This document shows positions 19,134-26,696 of a DNA stretch of 64,000 bases, in pieces (positions within the stretch are counted from its first letter, which is position 1; the number at the start of each line of letters is the position of its first letter). Below the pieces are notes generated by a model. The model was not told the DNA's origin and ran no database searches. It worked only from the letters and a program-made list of their open reading frames with translations. The DNA comes from Lachnospiraceae bacterium (GTDB taxonomy: Bacteria; Bacillota; Clostridia; Lachnospirales; Lachnospiraceae): positions 36,075 to 100,074 of the forward strand of contig CAJTAL010000011.1 in assembly GCA_910574285.1 (NCBI GenBank). The letters are read 5' to 3'. The position numbers and the translations under genes were made by a program.

Positions 19134-19241
19134 CTCTTCTAACTGTTTTGTTAGCTGGTTTTCTCCTCCTCCCTCCACGTCCCCGGTCAAAAGCATATCA
19201 AACTGCCCGTACTGCACAGCCAATACCATAGATGCCTCGTT
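19134..19241 (-). pseudogene. internal comEC fragment
   Basis: About 36 codons nearly identical to the metallo-beta-lactamase part of the comEC gene at 33.9 kb: NEASMVLAVQYGQFDMLLTG, then DVEGGGENQLTKQLEE. The corresponding native stretch reads the same with a few changes (GPFDLLLTG, EGEGEN). It is cut off on both sides and is joined on the downstream side to the AAA-ATPase remnant at the LEE codons. Confidence 0.88.
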
Positions 19242-19311
19242 ACAGCCTTTGCTTTCTTTGTTAGTGATTATTTTGAATCCATGCTTTTGTTTTCTCTGTT
19301 AGTACCATAGC

Positions 19312-20835
19312 TTACACCCAGAACATTGTCCCGCACAGGATCAATATAGATACAATAGGAACGGTAACGGTATCCCAGCCACCCTTGGTGTACAACTCCG
19401 TCAACGAAGCGATGGGTGCAGCCACACAGGCAAAACTCAGGCTGATATACCAAGGCAGTCCGGACATAAAGAGCAGTACAGGGAGCAGACACACAAAGGA
19501 TGTAATCACCATACCGATGCTGCCTTCTACAGACTTCACGCCCTCAATTCGTTCACCCTGCAACTTATGCCTGCCGTGGCTCTTTCCCACAATGGCAGCA
19601 ACCGCATCACCGGGGCCCCAAGCCATGATCGCACCCACGGCGATATAAATATACTCTGTTCCAAAGCCACCCCAGAAGATGGCGATCAGCAGGGTCATCA
19701 GTCCAAATAAGGCCACAAAGCTAATTATCACTTCGTGCTTTGCTTTTTCTGGGAACAACTTCTTATAGAAAGAGAAAGGCTCCAGGAAATGCAGAGCCGC
19801 CATAACCAGGATCAGGAACAGAACATTCACTGCAGTAGCGATCCACCAAATATCTGTACAAAGCACCAATGGCAAGATGGAGGTGAAGGCGACGGTGTGG
19901 AGCAGCTTGCAAAATATGTAATCCGGCACCTTGGTCGTAAAGCGAATGATGATCAGAACCACAGGGCAGGCAACGATATAGCCGCTGTAAATGCCGAACA
20001 GTCTCAGAAACTCCAGCAGATAAGGCACGTTGATTTTATCTATATTGTTGATGGTAATCATGGACAGACCCAAAACCAGCAGAATCGCACCTGTCACATA
20101 TCCCACAACCCTGCCCTTAACCTTATTGGCAAACTGCGCGCTGACAAGGGAGAAAAAGGTGGCGACCACAATGGCAAGAACGAGGAACCTCCAGCACTCC
20201 AGCACGATGGTGGGCTCAATGAGGATATGGCTCACCGATGCGATCAACGCCGTGAAGGTCATAATAAATGTGGAGGTGCCAACGGCAGTCTTACGCTCAT
20301 AGCCCAGCATGGCAGTGAACACGATGAGCATCATCATACCACCGCCGGAGCCGAAAAAACCAGTGCCAAAACCAATGGTCAGGCCATAGAACAGAGATAC
20401 TGCGATTTCCTTAATGGTCAGCTTGGTTTTTGCGTCCTTTTCTGGGCGCTCCTTGGAATCCGGACTCACAAGGAACCGGATGCCGATGAAAACGCACAGA
20501 ATAAGGGAAAAGCCCCCAAGCACCTCTTGATGGGTAAAATAGGCTGCAATGGAACCGACTGTACACGTACCGATGATGCAGGCGGCAATGAGCCAGCCGT
20601 GCTTCAGGTCGATTTTTTTATTCTTAGCATACACCGCCGTGGTAACAGCAGAACCGAGGACATCACTGGCAAGGGCAATGGCCGTTGCCATATAAGCGCC
20701 ATGCTCACCACCGAAGGTGGGACACAGCACGATCATCAGCGGAACCATGGCTGTTGCCGCGCTAAGCCCGACCAGTCCTGTGCCAACACCAGCCAGCATG
20801 GCGGCGATTGCGACTACTACATATTCATAAAACAT
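19312..20835 (-). CDS. TauE/SafE permease fused to a polyprenol/phytol kinase-like domain
   Basis: A 507-residue membrane protein with two parts. Residues 1 to about 250 are a TauE/SafE exporter (AAMLAGVGTGLVGLSAATAM, and the second half-signature GFGTGFFGSGGGMMMLIVF). Residues about 255-507 resemble the CTP-dependent dolichol/phytol kinase and phosphatidate cytidylyltransferase fold: GDAVAAIVGKSHGRHKL at 409-425, KSVEGSIGM, and TELYTKGGWDTVTVPI near the end, all typical of that family. The ATG has GGGAGG upstream. It is divergent from a TetR gene, with a shared operator-like dyad. TauE members move sulfite, sulfonates or organic acids; the cargo here is unknown. No frameshift or linker stop is seen. 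Confidence 0.85.
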   Translation of the reverse strand: MFYEYVVVAIAAMLAGVGTGLVGLSAATAMVPLMIVLCPTFGGEHGAYMATAIALASDVLGSAVTTAVYAKNKKIDLKHGWLIAACIIGTCTVGSIAAYFTHQEVLGGFSLILCVFIGIRFLVSPDSKERPEKDAKTKLTIKEIAVSLFYGLTIGFGTGFFGSGGGMMMLIVFTAMLGYERKTAVGTSTFIMTFTALIASVSHILIEPTIVLECWRFLVLAIVVATFFSLVSAQFANKVKGRVVGYVTGAILLVLGLSMITINNIDKINVPYLLEFLRLFGIYSGYIVACPVVLIIIRFTTKVPDYIFCKLLHTVAFTSILPLVLCTDIWWIATAVNVLFLILVMAALHFLEPFSFYKKLFPEKAKHEVIISFVALFGLMTLLIAIFWGGFGTEYIYIAVGAIMAWGPGDAVAAIVGKSHGRHKLQGERIEGVKSVEGSIGMVITSFVCLLPVLLFMSGLPWYISLSFACVAAPIASLTELYTKGGWDTVTVPIVSILILCGTMFWV

Positions 20836-20874
20836 AAACTTCCTCCCTTGATTTTCGTTGTCTTTTTGATTATA

Positions 20875-20903
20875 ATTATACTCAACAGGTGTTGAAGTTA
20901 CAA
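20875..20903 (-). promoter_or_regulatory. promoter of the fusion gene with TetR-type operator
   Basis: Minus-strand -35 TTGTAA (20898-20903) and -10 TATAAT (20875-20880) with a 17-bp spacer. The spacer contains the perfect dyad TCAACAGGTGTTGA (20882-20895), which fits a repressor site for the divergent TetR protein and also lies in that gene's own leader. Confidence 0.75.
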
Positions 20904-20939
20904 CCGACAGATGAAGCGAAAGTGTTGAGAGGAATGATT

Positions 20940-21512
20940 ATGGGAATGAAGCCAAACCAGAGAATTGCCCTGACCAAGGAACTAATCCATCGCGCCTTGA
21001 TCAGTCTGCTGAAAAAACAGGATATTCATAAAATCTCAATCCGTGAGCTTTGTGATATTGCGGGCATAAACCGCACGACTTTTTACAATCATTACGGCAG
21101 CCAGTATGATGTACTGGCGGAGATTCGTGACTGGTATATAAAGGACATTGCCGATGCCATTGAAAGTACTGATCTGTGCGACAGCGCCGGTGTACTGCAC
21201 CGGGTCACACTGGTATTTTCCTATATGGAGCAAAATCTGGAGATCTCCCGGTTGCTGATTCAAAACAATTTCGACGAGACTTTTGCACACCGGCTGTTCT
21301 CTCTTCCGAAGATCGAAGTGCTGCTTACAGAATACAGGAAGGCGATAGATGACCATCGGTATGACAAGGACATTGCCTCCTTCGCCCTTTATGGCAGTTA
21401 CCGACTCCTGCAAAACTGGATTGCAGAGGACGACCGCCGTAGCGCCGAGGAAATGGCGCAAATCGTTATGAGTCTTACAGGTGCGGTTTGCAGCGCCGGA
21501 ACAAAACAATGA
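20940..21512 (+). CDS. TetR/AcrR-family transcriptional regulator
   Basis: A 190-residue regulator with an N-terminal TetR helix-turn-helix (IHRALISLLKKQDIHKISIR, ELCDIAGINRTTFYNHYGSQ) and a C-terminal ligand domain like those of clostridial TetR proteins with a TetR_C_7-like fold (LFSLPKIEVLLTEYRKAI, then ASFALYGSYRLLQNWI). Start at 20940 is chosen because GAGAGG lies seven bases before it. Divergent from the TauE fusion gene; it likely represses that gene through the dyad at 20882-20895 and itself. Confidence 0.92.
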   Translation: MGMKPNQRIALTKELIHRALISLLKKQDIHKISIRELCDIAGINRTTFYNHYGSQYDVLAEIRDWYIKDIADAIESTDLCDSAGVLHRVTLVFSYMEQNLEISRLLIQNNFDETFAHRLFSLPKIEVLLTEYRKAIDDHRYDKDIASFALYGSYRLLQNWIAEDDRRSAEEMAQIVMSLTGAVCSAGTKQ

Positions 21513-21523
21513 CATAAAACGAA

Positions 21524-21552
21524 CTCCTCACTACCATTACGGCGGTGAGGAG
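21524..21552 (+). terminator. terminator after the TetR gene
   Basis: CTCCTCAC pairs with GTGAGGAG (8 bp) across a 13-base loop, followed by TATTTGTCATTT. The tail is only moderately T-rich. Confidence 0.5.
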
Positions 21553-21558
21553 TATTTG

Positions 21559-21735
21559 TCATTTCAAGAAATTGTATACAGTTGTTGCTACGGCATTCGC
21601 ACTGTTTTTGTTTGGGTGGATGCCGTCAAATTTGTACCATTCGGAATGTCCCCTTGCGGTAAGTCCGAGCATGATCTTCCTTACTTCAAAGTGCCCGGAA
21701 TTCTTATATTTTCTGATTTCCAACCACGCTTTTGC
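21559..21735 (-). pseudogene. C-terminal fragment of an unidentified protein
   Basis: Minus-strand frame without a start: KAWLEIRKYKNSGHFEVRK, then LGLTARGHSEWYKFDGIHPN and a stop at 21559-21561. Protein-like in composition, family not recognised. It follows the broken response regulator fragment at 21.8-21.9 kb and may be part of a composite deletion scar. Confidence 0.35.
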
Positions 21736-21789
21736 TGAATGTGCTTATGTTTTCCTCATAGGCAGTTGCTGCCAGTGCACTCACCAGAA

Positions 21790-21925
21790 AGCCCCTGCTA
21801 AATGATAATCCTCCGCCGTGGCATATTTTGTGACCTCACATTCCATCCCCTGTTTCCGAGCCAGCGAACAAATGTAGCTCCTTATATTTTTCATCATCAC
21901 AGACCGCTATTTTGATTGTCTCCAC
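21790..21925 (-). pseudogene. LytTR-type response regulator N-terminal fragment
   Basis: A purine-rich ribosome binding site (GGGGGGAGG) is followed by IKIAVCDDEK, the start of an AgrA/LytTR-type receiver. After a frameshift the reading continues as SYICSLARKQGMECEVTKYA and TAEDY, then is lost. The phosphorylation-site half and DNA-binding domain are gone. Confidence 0.6.
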
Positions 21926-22244
21926 CTCCCCCCTTTCAGTATTTATCCCTAAAAATGCTTTCCTTTGTGTATCGGAAAAATAAGAATATTTTTAACTCCG
22001 GCAGCGTGAATAGACGATTTGACAGCGTAAATGGATTGACGTTTTTTATCCTTAATTGAATATTCCCCGCCGCTCTCAATATGCCCCGCAAGGCAACGCA
22101 AACCGCCGTGTAAGCATATTTACTCTGATTCCCCCGCTTTCCAAATGGTTTTCTGCTATTAAGCCTGCCTGCAGAAACAGCAGACCGCCGCATATGGCGG
22201 TAAGTCATCTGCGGCGGTCTTTACTTATCCTATTGTATTCTCAC
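21926..22244. other. intergenic stretch with a convergent hairpin
   Basis: No gene is supported here. At 22182-22220 an 11-bp perfect stem (AGACCGCCGCA with TGCGGCGGTCT) lies just after the cupin stop (minus strand). It is followed by TTTACTT on the plus strand and probably serves as a terminator. Confidence 0.5.
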
Positions 22245-22628
22245 TTAACATAAGGCAGGCATAAACTTGGCAAACAGATATAAACCATCCGAATCCTCAG
22301 TAACTTCATGCGGCACACCCGCCTGCATAATGGAGATTGTTCCGACCTCATACGGAATTGTACTGCCCGCATTTACACATTTTCCACTCCCTTTTATCAC
22401 CTCATGCGTTTCCAACTGCGTTTCGTGGATATGGTTTCCAATACTGCAGCCGGGCGCAATCCGTACCAAATGGTAGCTGAATTTCCCGTCTGTATCCTTC
22501 GCCGTGATGATATGCTTCAGTTCCACCCCTTCAAATGTCGGATGCTTCGACCATGCAATCTCCCTGAAACCCTCCTCCTTTTCCGGCAGAATCAATTTCC
22601 CATTGTTAAACAATTCAAATGTATCCAT
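22245..22628 (-). CDS. cupin-domain protein
   Basis: A 127-residue single-domain cupin (beta barrel). The metal-binding motif 1 is visible as PGCSIGNHIHETQLETHEVIKGSG, read in pieces GNHIHETQLETHEV and KGSGKC; motif 2 is AGVPHEV. Start at 22628 because a GGAGG site lies just upstream. It is transcribed from the AraC gene side with about 85 bases between, and such pairs usually concern sugar or small-molecule sensing. Enzymatic role unknown. Confidence 0.85.
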   Translation of the reverse strand: MDTFELFNNGKLILPEKEEGFREIAWSKHPTFEGVELKHIITAKDTDGKFSYHLVRIAPGCSIGNHIHETQLETHEVIKGSGKCVNAGSTIPYEVGTISIMQAGVPHEVTEDSDGLYLFAKFMPALC

Positions 22629-22712
22629 TCTGGCACCTCCGATAAAATATGTAATTTTTCTTACACTCAGATTATATTGATCAGAGGCCGCCATGTCTTG
22701 TAAAAAATTGTC

Positions 22713-23459
22713 TTATGTAGACTGCCGTATCACTTTTTTTGAGTCAACATACTCCGATGGGGAAATCCCGACAATCTTCTGAAAAGCCTTATCAAAATGG
22801 CTCTGGTCATAGAATCCCATTTCCGCCGCAACCCTACAGATTATCTGTTCCGCATCCAGAAGGCTCTGCGCTTTCCGTATACGGTTCTGGATACAGAACT
22901 GGTGCGGCGTCATCCCCACACTTCTTTTGAATTTCTTTATGAGATAATATTTACTGACAAAAATATCCGCCGCCAGGGTTTCTATAGGCAATTCATATTC
23001 CGGGTGGCTTGTAATCCTGTCAGCAAGATTTTTTATGCCTGTATCCATCTCTTCCCCGCCCTTATCCCAACCTTGGAAAACTGCCCTTGCAAAAGGTAAC
23101 AGCTTTTCTTTCTGCGCTTCTCCAAAAATACCCTGCCCCACTGCATCATCTAACAGTTCCCGGACAATAACTTCTGCTGTTTCAGAATCCGTCTCTGTGG
23201 CAAAGGCTGTTCCTATGCACATAGACAGCAGACGTGCGTCTCTTTCCTGGCACACCGAATGCACGGCATACGGAGGGATGATAAACGTATCCCCTTCATG
23301 ACACACCAATTTCCTGCTTTCCAGATAAACTGTAACCTCTCCTTGCATGACCAGCGATATGATGTGATGACCTACATGGTTATGAGAATCAAAATTCTTA
23401 TTGATATTTTCTGACACTACAAACTCTATTGGATATTTTTCACACTGATAATACCGCAT
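22713..23459 (-). CDS. AraC-family transcriptional regulator
   Basis: A 248-residue regulator with an N-terminal cupin-type sensing domain (VGHHIISLVMQGEVTVYLES, then EGDTFIIPPYAVHSV) and two C-terminal AraC helix-turn-helices (IETLAADIFVSKYYLIKKFK and ICRVAAEMGFYDQSHFDKAF followed by GISPSEYV). Complete. It precedes the cupin gene on the same strand and probably controls it. Confidence 0.93.
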   Translation of the reverse strand: MRYYQCEKYPIEFVVSENINKNFDSHNHVGHHIISLVMQGEVTVYLESRKLVCHEGDTFIIPPYAVHSVCQERDARLLSMCIGTAFATETDSETAEVIVRELLDDAVGQGIFGEAQKEKLLPFARAVFQGWDKGGEEMDTGIKNLADRITSHPEYELPIETLAADIFVSKYYLIKKFKRSVGMTPHQFCIQNRIRKAQSLLDAEQIICRVAAEMGFYDQSHFDKAFQKIVGISPSEYVDSKKVIRQST

Positions 23460-23680
23460 ACTTTCTCCAACTCCTTTATCATTCCATCTCCCTGAATGTG
23501 CCTGTCATTCCCCCGGCGAGGCTCCACTGGCACACTGCATATAGGATTTCAGATTTTTCGTGCTTTGCCTGTATGCCTCTCGGACTGTTTCCTATTACTT
23601 CGGCAGAAAACCGTTCCCACTAAAGTAAAAACGTCCTCTGAATTATACCCTCCAGAGCTTTCATGTGCCTGTACACATTT

Positions 23681-25264
23681 TTATCTATTTTCTGCCAGCA
23701 TGACCTTACAACGCTTTTTATAGCATGCAATCCCATATTTCAGAATATTCTCTACCCCGTCGTCTTCAAGATCATCTTCATATCTGGTATACTCGATCTG
23801 CTTCAATGCCTCCTTACATGCCCTCTCCAGATTTCCGTCATGGGCATATTTTACTTCTATGATGATCCCCATATCTCCGGTATCCGGTTCTGCAAGGATA
23901 TCTGCATAGCCCTCTCCCATTTCCCTGTTGGAGGAAATTCCCCACCTGGTTTTCACCCCTAAGATTCCAAGCAGAACACCATGATAAAAGCAGACACTTG
24001 GTGTCTGTTCTTTAGACACCTTAGTGGTCGCTTTCCCTGTGGGCAAATTTTCTTTCATGTCTGTTCTTACGGCAATATCACGGATACTGATAGTCTTCCT
24101 TAAATATTCTGTGAAAATTTTCTCTACGTTTTCTGTATCTTCATTCTGCAGAGCATCACAAAAACGGGTCAGCATCTCCCCGTCTTCCCGAACATTCTCC
24201 TTAAAAAATTCCATGATCTGTGTCTCAAAAATATCCCGGATTTCCAAATTGGGAATTGCCAGTTTCATCCGTCTCCCCTCGGCTTTCCCCCTTTTCGTCA
24301 GATACCCTGTGGTAAAGAGCAGACTCCAGATATTGTCAATTGTCTCATAGATCTCCGGGTATGTGAGTTCCTGATGAATTTCCTTCGTAATAACCTCACC
24401 TGCCACCAGATTCTCAATGTCCCGTTTGGTCACAACATTTGCCGACTCCTGAATAAACCGTTTCACTGCGTCATTGCTGCTGGTATTAACCCAGTAATTC
24501 TCCGGCTGTGCATCTTTATCATCCAATAATGAATCACAGTAATTTAAAACATCCCAAGGACAATATACATCTACATTGCCAAAATGATATCCATCATACC
24601 ATTTCTTTGCTATATCATAACAATCCGGATACCCATAATATTCCAAGAGCTTCCTCACTTCTGCATCTGTAAATCCAAAATACTCATCAAACCGTACATC
24701 CGTAACAGAACGTACTTTTAGGTTATTGAGTCCAGTAAAAATACTTTCTTTTGAAATACGAAGACATCCCGTCAGCACTGCAAATTTTAAACTATTGTTT
24801 GTCTTCAACGCCTCTCCGAGCAGATTCCGGATTAAAGAAATCATCTGATCATAATATCCGTTCGCATGAGCCTTTGCCAGCGGAACATCATATTCGTCAA
24901 TCAATAGGATAACCTTTGTATTATGATGCTTTTCCAACATTTCCGACAACATTCTCAGACTATCACAGAACGTAGATTCATCCATTTTACTGTCCAAAAG
25001 ACGCTTATATTCCATTTTATCACTTTCACTTAATACATCACTCTCCAGAAGATACTGAACCTTTGACGCCGTTCTCCTCACTGCCCGAGCTGCCATCCGG
25101 AATGCGGTTTCAAAGTTAAGCGCATCAATTCCTTTTAATGAAATAGATACAACAGGATATTTCCCCATATATTCTTCACAAATTGCTGTTTCCTTTGAAA
25201 TTTCCAATCCATCAAAAATACTTTTATCTCCATTCAGTGAAAAAAAGTTCTCCAACATACTCAT
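23681..25264 (-). CDS. AAA-ATPase/PD-(D/E)XK nuclease-like protein, start codon lost
   Basis: A large protein of the AAA-ATPase-like plus PD-(D/E)XK (DUF1703) type common in Lachnospiraceae and Bacteroidales. The first available Met at 25264 lies after the Walker A: the upstream in-frame codons to 25429 read LPIGIDNFEKLYSEDFYYID, then RPRRFGKT, with no ATG, GTG or TTG. The ATPase continues with VILLIDEYDVPLAKAH (Walker B) and the nuclease core is GEGYADILAEPDTGDMGIII then EVK. A 19-residue insert (23990-24046) lies between MKEN and FYHG. Probably a pseudogene by start loss. Confidence 0.8.
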   Translation of the reverse strand: MSMLENFFSLNGDKSIFDGLEISKETAICEEYMGKYPVVSISLKGIDALNFETAFRMAARAVRRTASKVQYLLESDVLSESDKMEYKRLLDSKMDESTFCDSLRMLSEMLEKHHNTKVILLIDEYDVPLAKAHANGYYDQMISLIRNLLGEALKTNNSLKFAVLTGCLRISKESIFTGLNNLKVRSVTDVRFDEYFGFTDAEVRKLLEYYGYPDCYDIAKKWYDGYHFGNVDVYCPWDVLNYCDSLLDDKDAQPENYWVNTSSNDAVKRFIQESANVVTKRDIENLVAGEVITKEIHQELTYPEIYETIDNIWSLLFTTGYLTKRGKAEGRRMKLAIPNLEIRDIFETQIMEFFKENVREDGEMLTRFCDALQNEDTENVEKIFTEYLRKTISIRDIAVRTDMKENLPTGKATTKVSKEQTPSVCFYHGVLLGILGVKTRWGISSNREMGEGYADILAEPDTGDMGIIIEVKYAHDGNLERACKEALKQIEYTRYEDDLEDDGVENILKYGIACYKKRCKVMLAENR

Positions 25265-25469
25265 ATTCAGCGTTTTGCCGAATCTTCTGGGACGGATAAA
25301 CAGATTTACTTCACCCCAATTATCAAGAAGTTCTTTGATGAACCCGGTTTTATCAATATAATAAAAATCTTCTGAATAAAGTTTTTCAAAATTATCAATT
25401 CCTATGGGCAGTTTCTTCTTTCTTCTTTCTCATTTCCATTTTCTTCCACATCCCTTCCATTCACACACG

Positions 25470-25668
25470 CTTTTCCTGTAATAATTTATTTCCAAATACA
25501 TTATAACAACTAAACCGCAGCATTTCCATAAAAGTCCCAATGCATGGTTTCCCTTTTTCAATCTATCTTTGCCACTTCTTCAATCTTAATAACTCTCCTC
25601 CTTTTACCTCTATTGTAATCGCCCTATTTTCCTGTGTCGAATATATCCTGCTTCCAACATCCGCAACC
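25470..25668 (-). pseudogene. comEC 3'-end copy plus downstream flank
   Basis: Imperfect copy of the end of comEC and about 95 bases beyond it (compare 33808-34010). It encodes the last codons ADVGSRIYSTQEN and the end RLKKWQR, matching the native ADVGSKIYSTQEN and RMERWKR. The flank with TTTCCAAATACATTATAACA is also shared. Same orientation as comEC, directly upstream of the AAA gene. 25669-25891 holds nothing else I can support. Confidence 0.85.
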
Positions 25669-25891
25669 CCGAAATCGCCATAATATGTACCCTGTTCTCA
25701 GAAATATCGAAAAATCAATTCTTCTACACAAAACACAGTGTCTATAATGTATACTATAGGATAAGGTTATAGCATCCCATTTGAACACCCGCTGTTTTTA
25801 AGTATATCCGTTCTTTATAGATAACAAGAACTTTATACTTATATTTCTGTAAATATATTTAATATAGAAAAATGTAACCTTTTTATTAGTT

Positions 25892-26245
25892 CTATTTATC
25901 ATTCAACAGCAGCCAGCCTAACGCTACCAACAAACCCGCGTTCTTTTTCTGATTCAGCGTCACTATCCCGGGTTTTGACAGATCAGGCATATTTCTTACA
26001 ATGTGCTTTGCCTCTTTCAATGAAATATATTTCGCATTCTGCAATCCTGTTGTATCAATAATCTCCGTTTTGCTTCTGCGAAGTTTCAGATAGCATTTAT
26101 AACAGCACCGCGGCTTCTCGTCTTCTATAAGGACTGTTCTTCCTCTCGTACCGCAAAGCTCACAAATCCCGTCATCCAGAAAACCGCCTTTTGTATCCGG
26201 GTGTTTATGATACGTAAAAAGTGCACTGCTCTTTCTTACAGTCAA
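25892..26245 (-). CDS. hypothetical protein with zinc-ribbon-like cysteines
   Basis: A 117-residue frame from a TTG start. It has two cysteine pairs (CELCG and CCYKC) and a start (YHKHPDTKGGFLDDGICELCG, in two parts) faintly like CbrC/UPF0167 proteins, but not enough to assign. The ribosome binding site is poor and the first 40 bases overlap the tail of the phosphatase remnant in another frame. No function proposed. Confidence 0.5.
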   Translation of the reverse strand: MTVRKSSALFTYHKHPDTKGGFLDDGICELCGTRGRTVLIEDEKPRCCYKCYLKLRRSKTEIIDTTGLQNAKYISLKEAKHIVRNMPDLSKPGIVTLNQKKNAGLLVALGWLLLNDK

Positions 26246-26696
26246 TTTTATATTTAGCCTTTTTATATTTAATTGTCTTACCAGACTGATTATTATTTAA
26301 TATCTGCAACACTTCGTCATCAATTAGTGGATGAAACTCATCCGCAATGATTCATTTTAATTTCTTCCTAGATAGTTTATTATTGTCTGACGAATAAAAT
26401 TCTTCTCCGGTATCCAGACAGATTGCTGCCAGCCGTCCGTCAGGCCGATGGCATCCGCAGTCAATCGCGATATGATTATTTCCTTTAAATATGTACCCTG
26501 GGACGGGATTTCCAATAATCTTCTGAGTCGGCGTATGCCCTGTCACTACATATACATCCTCAAAATACTGAATATCGTATCTTGCCCTGTCCCATACGAG
26601 TTCTTTTAGCGAATAATCCTCAATATCCTTTTCGGGGCGATAACCGCCAAGTCCGGCGTGAACCAGCAGAAAATCTTTTCCATGCAGACATATCAC
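26205..26696 (-). pseudogene. Ser/Thr-type metallophosphatase C-terminal half
   Basis: C-terminal part of a PP2A-like calcineurin phosphoesterase: FLLVHAGLGGY, LVWDRARYD, VYVVTGHTPTQKI and HIAIDCGC then RLAAICLDTGEEFY. The N-terminal metal-binding motifs (GDxHG and GDxxDRG) are missing. Translation would begin at GTG 26696, inside the ADP-ribosylglycohydrolase end. The frame stops at TGA near 26350 but continues open to 26205 (ADEFHPLIDDEVLQILNNN), with a relative at 6329-6478. So truncation at the front and perhaps a nonsense codon at the back. Confidence 0.75.

Noticed and set aside
19735..20895. Long plus-strand frame (386 codons) opposite the TauE fusion gene
   Set aside because: It is antisense to a clear membrane protein, its composition is odd (His/Asn/Gln-rich) and there is no ribosome binding site.
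26340..26355. TGA in the phosphatase remnant as selenocysteine
   Set aside because: No selenoprotein family fits and no SECIS-like hairpin is seen; the gene is already headless, so a nonsense codon is more likely.
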